The notes under the pieces were generated by a model that saw only the letters and a program-made list of their open reading frames with translations, searched no databases and was not told the DNA's origin. From contig NC_018691.1 in the NCBI RefSeq assembly GCF_000300005.1, positions 4,030,001 to 4,094,000 on the forward strand: a stretch of 64,000 bases of DNA. The letters run 5' to 3'. Shown one piece after another: positions 60,554 to 64,000 of the stretch (position 1 is its first letter; each line of letters begins with the position of its first letter). The position numbers and the translations under genes were made by a program. Origin of the DNA: Alloalcanivorax dieselolei B5 (GTDB lineage: Bacteria > Pseudomonadota > Gammaproteobacteria > Pseudomonadales > Alcanivoracaceae).

Positions 60554-61471
60554 ATGGTAAGTGCCAAAGCTCTTTTGATCCTTCACGGTAAACAAGCCAC
60601 CAATGATGAGGTGCGTCAGGCGGTCATGGCCCGCCGTGAACAAGGGCACCAACTCGATGTTCGGGTCACCTGGGAAGGCGGAGACGCCGAAAGGTATGTA
60701 GAGGAAGCATTGAACGCTGGCTACGACACCGTCATTGCAGGCGGCGGCGATGGCTCGGTGCGCGACATCACCGATACCCTGATGAAAAACGGCGGCGGGG
60801 CCAACCTTGGCATTCTACCGTTGGGGACCGCCAACGACTTCGCCACCGCCGCGAACATTCCCGTGCCGCCGAAAGACGCTCTGGCGCTGCTTGACCAGCC
60901 CGCGACCGCTATCGATGTGCTCGAAGTCAACGGCCATTACTTTCTCAATATGGCCACCGGTGGCTTCGGCACCGAAGTGACCACGGAAACCTCGGAGGAG
61001 TTGAAGTCCATGCTGGGTGGCGCCGCCTACCTGCTCACTGGCCTGACCCGCTTCACCGAGATCCGATCCGCGCAAGGCCATTTCCGGGGCCAGGACTTTG
61101 AATGGGAAGGCGAGTTCATGGCTCTCGGGGTCGGTAACGGACGGCAGGCGGGAGGCGGCCAGAAACTGTGTCCGGATGCCGTGATCAACGACGGCCTGAT
61201 GGACGTGGCCATCCTGCCGGCACAAATGGACTTGATGTCCGGACTCCGTGGCCTGTTCAGCTCGGATGATGGTGCCAATGGAAACAATGGAAACGGTGAG
61301 CAGGAAGGCTTGTTCGTCCGCGCTCGCCTCGCGTCCATGGAGATACGCACCCCCGAGGCAATGTACCTGAATCTGGATGGCGAACCCCTGGAGGACACTC
61401 ACTTTCATATAAAAGTGCATGCCGGCGCGCTCAGGGTTCACCTGTCACCCGATACGCCCCTTCTTTCCTGA
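60554..61471 (+). CDS. yegS: YegS-type lipid kinase
   Basis: A 305-residue diacylglycerol-kinase-family protein: VIAGGGDGSVRDITDTLM, LGILPLGTANDFATAA, FLNMATGGFGTEVT and a C-terminal beta-sandwich (LMDVAILPAQMD; LNLDGEPL). E. coli YegS phosphorylates phosphatidylglycerol in vitro. ATG 60554 follows AAGGAG; an ATG-less extension to 60539 is rejected. The stop abuts the convergent DUF2721 stop with no gap. Confidence 0.9.
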   Translation: MVSAKALLILHGKQATNDEVRQAVMARREQGHQLDVRVTWEGGDAERYVEEALNAGYDTVIAGGGDGSVRDITDTLMKNGGGANLGILPLGTANDFATAANIPVPPKDALALLDQPATAIDVLEVNGHYFLNMATGGFGTEVTTETSEELKSMLGGAAYLLTGLTRFTEIRSAQGHFRGQDFEWEGEFMALGVGNGRQAGGGQKLCPDAVINDGLMDVAILPAQMDLMSGLRGLFSSDDGANGNNGNGEQEGLFVRARLASMEIRTPEAMYLNLDGEPLEDTHFHIKVHAGALRVHLSPDTPLLS

Positions 61472-61864
61472 TCAGGGCCTGGGGCGTCTCAGTGCCTCCA
61501 ACTGCACATTGAGCGCATTGGTGGAGATCAGCACCTCCCAAAGCGAAAAGATCAATGACAGTGACAGACTGATCAGGCTGGCTCCAAACAGCACCACCCC
61601 CGGCATTTCCTGATGCAGATAGAGCGCGAACATGGACAGAGTACAAAGCAGGAAGCTGAGTACCCCCGCCACCTGCATCCGCTGAGTCAACACGACCCGC
61701 CTGTGCAGCAGCTCAATCTGGCGCGTGGCGACTTCCTCATGCTGAGCTTTCTCTTCATCGGCCAGTTTTCGGATCAGCTGCGCCAGGACCAGAAAACGGT
61801 TGGTGTAAGCCAGTAGCAGCAGGGAAATAGCAGGAAAAAGGAGCGCGGGAGTGGTCAGAGACAT
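61472..61864 (-). CDS. DUF2721 membrane protein
   Basis: A 130-residue inner-membrane protein: helix TPALLFPAISLLLLAYTNRF, a charged cytoplasmic stretch (LADEEKAQHEEVATRQIELL) likely coiled coil, then QVAGVLSFLLCTLSMFALYL and LFGASLISLSLSLIFSLWEV. It fits DUF2721; function unknown. No ribosome site is evident in front of ATG 61864, but the N-terminus is typical. Confidence 0.85.
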   Translation of the reverse strand: MSLTTPALLFPAISLLLLAYTNRFLVLAQLIRKLADEEKAQHEEVATRQIELLHRRVVLTQRMQVAGVLSFLLCTLSMFALYLHQEMPGVVLFGASLISLSLSLIFSLWEVLISTNALNVQLEALRRPRP

Positions 61865-62005
61865 GAGCGGCTCTTTGCGGTTGCGGTGGGATTTACTTTA
61901 ACGGATCCGCAGGAAATCCGTCAGTCTTCCTGGCGCGGGCACGGAAGGCCCGTTCTGATTGAGTTAGAGGAGCGGGAGGGGGGGCGAATGGAAGAACGCA
62001 CAGCC

Positions 62006-62038
62006 AAACGCCCTGTCAGAATACTGACAGGGCGTTTT
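62006..62038. terminator. Strong bidirectional hairpin
   Basis: Arms AAACGCCCTGTCAG and CTGACAGGGCGTTTT with an AATA loop. A/T tracts on both sides make it a candidate terminator in both directions. It lies in the 322-bp spacer between the DUF2721 gene and the IS66 element. Confidence 0.8.
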
Positions 62039-62089
62039 GTATTTAAGAGCCCTTGTGCCCTCTGGGTATGACGATGACCTACAATGTGT

Positions 62090-62105
62090 GGCGAGCATGC
62101 TCGCC
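62090..62105. repeat. 16-bp palindrome GGCGAGCATGCTCGCC
   Basis: A perfect self-complementary sequence in the spacer before the IS66 element. Such GCGAGC-type palindromes often belong to dispersed REP-like families, but no second copy is in the window. Confidence 0.6.
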
Positions 62106-62233
62106 ATCCCTTCGGGACGCCTGCGGCGCACCAAGCCCGCACCGGAGGAGCAGGGCTTGTCACATGGGCCCAGAAGTAGGGACAGGGTAAGCGTCCGGCG
62201 ACCCCATCTTGAGTCGACGGTTGCGGCCTTCAC

Positions 62234-62267
62234 GATAGTGTCCACTTATTTCTTAGTGGACACTATC
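62234..62267. promoter_or_regulatory. Hairpin covering the tnpA ribosome site
   Basis: Perfect 13-bp arms GATAGTGTCCACT (62234-62246) and AGTGGACACTATC (62255-62267) enclose TATTTCTT. The right arm contains the only possible ribosome site (GTGGA) and ends one base before the tnpA ATG. Confidence 0.75.
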
Positions 62268-62268
62268 G

Positions 62269-62652
62269 ATGGACCCGTTAAGCGTATCTCAGCCCCAACC
62301 TCAACCACGACGTCGCCGTCACTTCTCCCGTGAGTTCAAGGCGCACATCGTGGCCGCCTGTCAGGAACCGGGCGTGTCCGTCTCCCGGATCGCCCTGGAC
62401 AACCAACTCAACGCCAACCTGGTCCGCCGCTGGATCCGTGAAGCCGAGCAAGCCGGCCAGACAATAACGTCACCCGCGTTTATGCCCTTGGCGGTACCGG
62501 TGGCGTCGAGCCCTCCTGACCGGTCTTGCGCCAAGGAGTCGGGTAACCGCATCCGCATTGAAGTGCCCCGCTCCGGCGGACCGGTCATCGTGGAATGGCC
62601 CGCCGAGCAAGCCCATCAGTGCCTGGCCCTGTTACGCGAGCTGCTGCGATGA
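62269..62652 (+). CDS. tnpA: IS66-family TnpA (OrfA, helix-turn-helix)
   Basis: A 127-residue protein needed with TnpB for IS66 transposition. HTH in RHFSREFKAHIVAACQEPGV, then VSRIALDNQLNANLVRRWI, a variable middle and the C-terminal EWPAEQAHQCLALLRELLR. Its stop overlaps the tnpB ATG (ATGA). Initiation is probably restrained by the hairpin just upstream. Confidence 0.88.
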   Translation: MDPLSVSQPQPQPRRRRHFSREFKAHIVAACQEPGVSVSRIALDNQLNANLVRRWIREAEQAGQTITSPAFMPLAVPVASSPPDRSCAKESGNRIRIEVPRSGGPVIVEWPAEQAHQCLALLRELLR

Positions 62653-62984
62653 TCCGCATCGACGAGATCTGGCTGGCCACCGCGCCACTGGACATGCGCG
62701 CCGGACCGGACAAGGCCCTGGCCCGGGTGATCCAGGTGTTCGGTGCGGCGAAGCCACATCAGGCTTACCTGTTCGCCAACCGCCGGGGCAACCGCATGAA
62801 AGTGCTGATCCACGACGGCTTCGGTATCTGGCTGTGCGCCCGCCGGCTCCATCGGGGCAAGTTCCACTGGGGTGACGCTTGGCGCGGCGATCAGTTGCGC
62901 CTGAATGAAGAACAACTGGCCGCCCTGGTGCAGGGCCTGCCCTGGCAGCGACTGGGCGACGAGGCCGTGATCTCGGTGCTGTAA
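62649..62984 (+). CDS. tnpB: IS66-family accessory protein TnpB (IS66 Orf2)
   Basis: 111 residues: MIRIDEIWLATAPLDMRAGP, then FGAAKPHQAYLFANRRGNRM, LIHDGFGIWLCARRLHRGKF and LPWQRLGDEAVISVL. This is the standard TnpB of IS66 elements, of unknown biochemical role but required for transposition. Coupled to tnpA by ATGA. It differs from the relic at 32.7 kb. Confidence 0.93.
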   Translation: MIRIDEIWLATAPLDMRAGPDKALARVIQVFGAAKPHQAYLFANRRGNRMKVLIHDGFGIWLCARRLHRGKFHWGDAWRGDQLRLNEEQLAALVQGLPWQRLGDEAVISVL

Positions 62985-63058
62985 CCACACCTCGTTCCCG
63001 TTGGCTATACGCCCAACCTCCAATCGCCCACCGGGCGCTGGCTTGGCATACTGTCCGC

Positions 63059-64000
63059 ATGACCTCGCGCCCTGACCTCAACGCCCTCTCTCCCGACCAA
63101 CTCCGTGCCCTGGCCACCGAGTTGTTCGATCACTTGGAGAGCAAGGATCGGGTCCTCGCCCAAAATGACCGGACCCTCAGCCAACAAGAAAAAGCGATCC
63201 GTCACCGCGACGCGGTGATCGAGAAACAGGCCCACGAACTGGCGCTGCTCAAGCGCCACAAGTTCGCCCGGCGCAGCGAGCAGTTCAAGGGCGTGCAGGG
63301 CCAGTTGCTTGACGAACTGATCGACGCCGACCTGGCCGCCATGGAGGCGGAGCTGGCCGAGTTACTTCCAACGCAGGCGCCCCCCGCCGCTGCCAAGCAA
63401 CAGCCCAAGCGCGCCCCGCTACCGCCCCAACTGCCCCGCACCCTGATCCACCATGAACCCGAGGATACGCAATGCCGCTGTGGGTGTGCGCTCAAGCGCG
63501 TCGGCGAGGACATCAGCGAGAAGCTGGACTACGTGCCGGGCGAGTTCACGGTGGAGCGCCATATCCGGGGCAAGTGGGCCTGCGAGCAATGCGAGACCTT
63601 GATCCAGGCGCCGGTGCCGAGGCAAGTCATCGACAAAGGCATCCCGACGTCTGGGCTGCTGGCCCAGGTGCTGGTGGCCAAGTACGCCGATCATCTGCCC
63701 CTGTACCGCCAGGAGCGCATCTTCGGCCGGGCCGGTCTGGCGATCCCCCGTTCCACCCTGGCCGAGTGGGTGGGCACCTGCGGTGTGTGGTTGCAGCCAC
63801 TGGTGGATGCGCTCAGAGCCCAGTTGCTAGCCCAGCCGGTGCTGCACGCGGATGAAACGCCGGTAGCGATGCTGGCACCGGGCAAGAAGAAAACCCACCG
63901 GGCCTATGTGTGGGCTTACTGCAGCACCTCGTTCTCTGAACTGAAGGCCACGGTCTACGACTTCGCGCCCAGCCGGGCGGGCGCACACGCCCGCGCCTTC
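63059..64000 (+). CDS. tnpC: IS66-family transposase TnpC, N-terminal part
   Basis: The 314 codons present are open to the window edge. Early coiled-coil region (DQLRALATELFDHLESKD; IRHRDAVIEKQAHELALLKR), LKRHKFARRSEQF, a zinc-finger-like CRCGCALKRVGED and CEQCETL, then ADHLPLYRQERIFGRAGL and the first catalytic Asp in VLHADETPVAML. This is the DDE transposase of IS66. ATG 63059 is 74 bp after tnpB. The remaining DDE residues lie outside. Confidence 0.9.
   Translation, partial: MTSRPDLNALSPDQLRALATELFDHLESKDRVLAQNDRTLSQQEKAIRHRDAVIEKQAHELALLKRHKFARRSEQFKGVQGQLLDELIDADLAAMEAELAELLPTQAPPAAAKQQPKRAPLPPQLPRTLIHHEPEDTQCRCGCALKRVGEDISEKLDYVPGEFTVERHIRGKWACEQCETLIQAPVPRQVIDKGIPTSGLLAQVLVAKYADHLPLYRQERIFGRAGLAIPRSTLAEWVGTCGVWLQPLVDALRAQLLAQPVLHADETPVAMLAPGKKKTHRAYVWAYCSTSFSELKATVYDFAPSRAGAHARAF

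Larger units (their letters stand above)
62187..64000. mobile_element. IS66-family element, left part (runs off the window)
   Basis: The left end begins GTAAGCGTCCGGCGAC, as usual for IS66 terminal repeats. The 8 bp before it, GGGACAGG, would be the target duplication. tnpA, tnpB and tnpC follow in order with an ATGA overlap between the first two. The tnpC frame is open to the window edge, so length and the right end are not visible. Confidence 0.88.

Overview
The window comes from a GC-rich gammaproteobacterial chromosome. Gene order lolB-ispE-tRNAGln-prs-rplY-pth-ychF, the queA-tgt-yajC-secD-secF operon, and lptFG divergent from pepA-holC-valS are classic for the class. The proteins look most like Alcanivorax/Alloalcanivorax relatives; the genus is an inference, because no 16S or search was available. 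I found no CRISPR array, prophage or replication origin.

Layout. (1) 1-7.1 kb: core housekeeping genes with a 1251-bp IS3-family element sitting between prs and its terminator. (2) 7.2-15.3 kb: accessory block. It holds an AAA/DUF4143 ATPase gene preceded by four 22-bp repeats, then a molybdenum hydroxylase set (MocA-like, XdhC, large Moco subunit, small 2Fe-2S subunit) divergent from an unusual winged-helix regulator and a beta-propeller protein. Two abutting dyads lie in the divergent spacer. (3) 15.4-18.3 kb: a large, lower-GC di-haem lipoprotein with a discoidin domain and two long G tracts. (4) 18.5-22.2 kb: transporter/regulator pairs: EamA, a PACE exporter with a divergent LysR regulator, and a carboxymuconolactone-decarboxylase-like gene with a divergent HxlR regulator and twin operators. 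(5) 22.2-26.2 kb: an AT-rich promoter region followed by a compact operon (methyltransferase, BioF2/FemAB-like acyltransferase, small unknown protein, PNPOx-like flavoprotein) and an EamA permease, perhaps a small undescribed biosynthetic locus. (6) 26.2-32.5 kb: a tightly overlapped leftward operon of glycosyltransferases, a YrbL-like kinase-fold protein and an ELM1 protein, probably LPS core or surface glycan. It is headed by a truncated MipA-like remnant next to an IS66 TnpB relic. (7) 33-36.6 kb: BASS transporter, cysE, trmJ, suhB. (8) 36.6-44.5 kb: a six-gene catabolic operon (aldehyde dehydrogenase, decarboxylating dehydrogenase, two aminotransferases, D-2-hydroxyacid dehydrogenase, amidase) behind a 15-bp palindrome. 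(9) 44.7-61.9 kb: secretion, tRNA modification, LPS transport, peptidase and valyl-tRNA synthetase genes, followed by small membrane proteins and a YegS-type kinase. (10) 62.2 kb to the end: the left part of an IS66-family element that runs off the window.

Mobile and repetitive DNA is concentrated at gene borders. Besides the two insertion sequences there is a dispersed family built from the word ACGCAACACGC at about 13.2, 44.5, 44.6, 49.1 and 49.2 kb, one copy of which forms the 3' end of queA. The DUF3541 gene reads antisense through the terminator and 3' half of tRNA-Leu, which suggests a lost native stop. Many starts were chosen from Shine-Dalgarno spacing and ATGA/GTGA/TTGA overlaps; uncertain ones are flagged.
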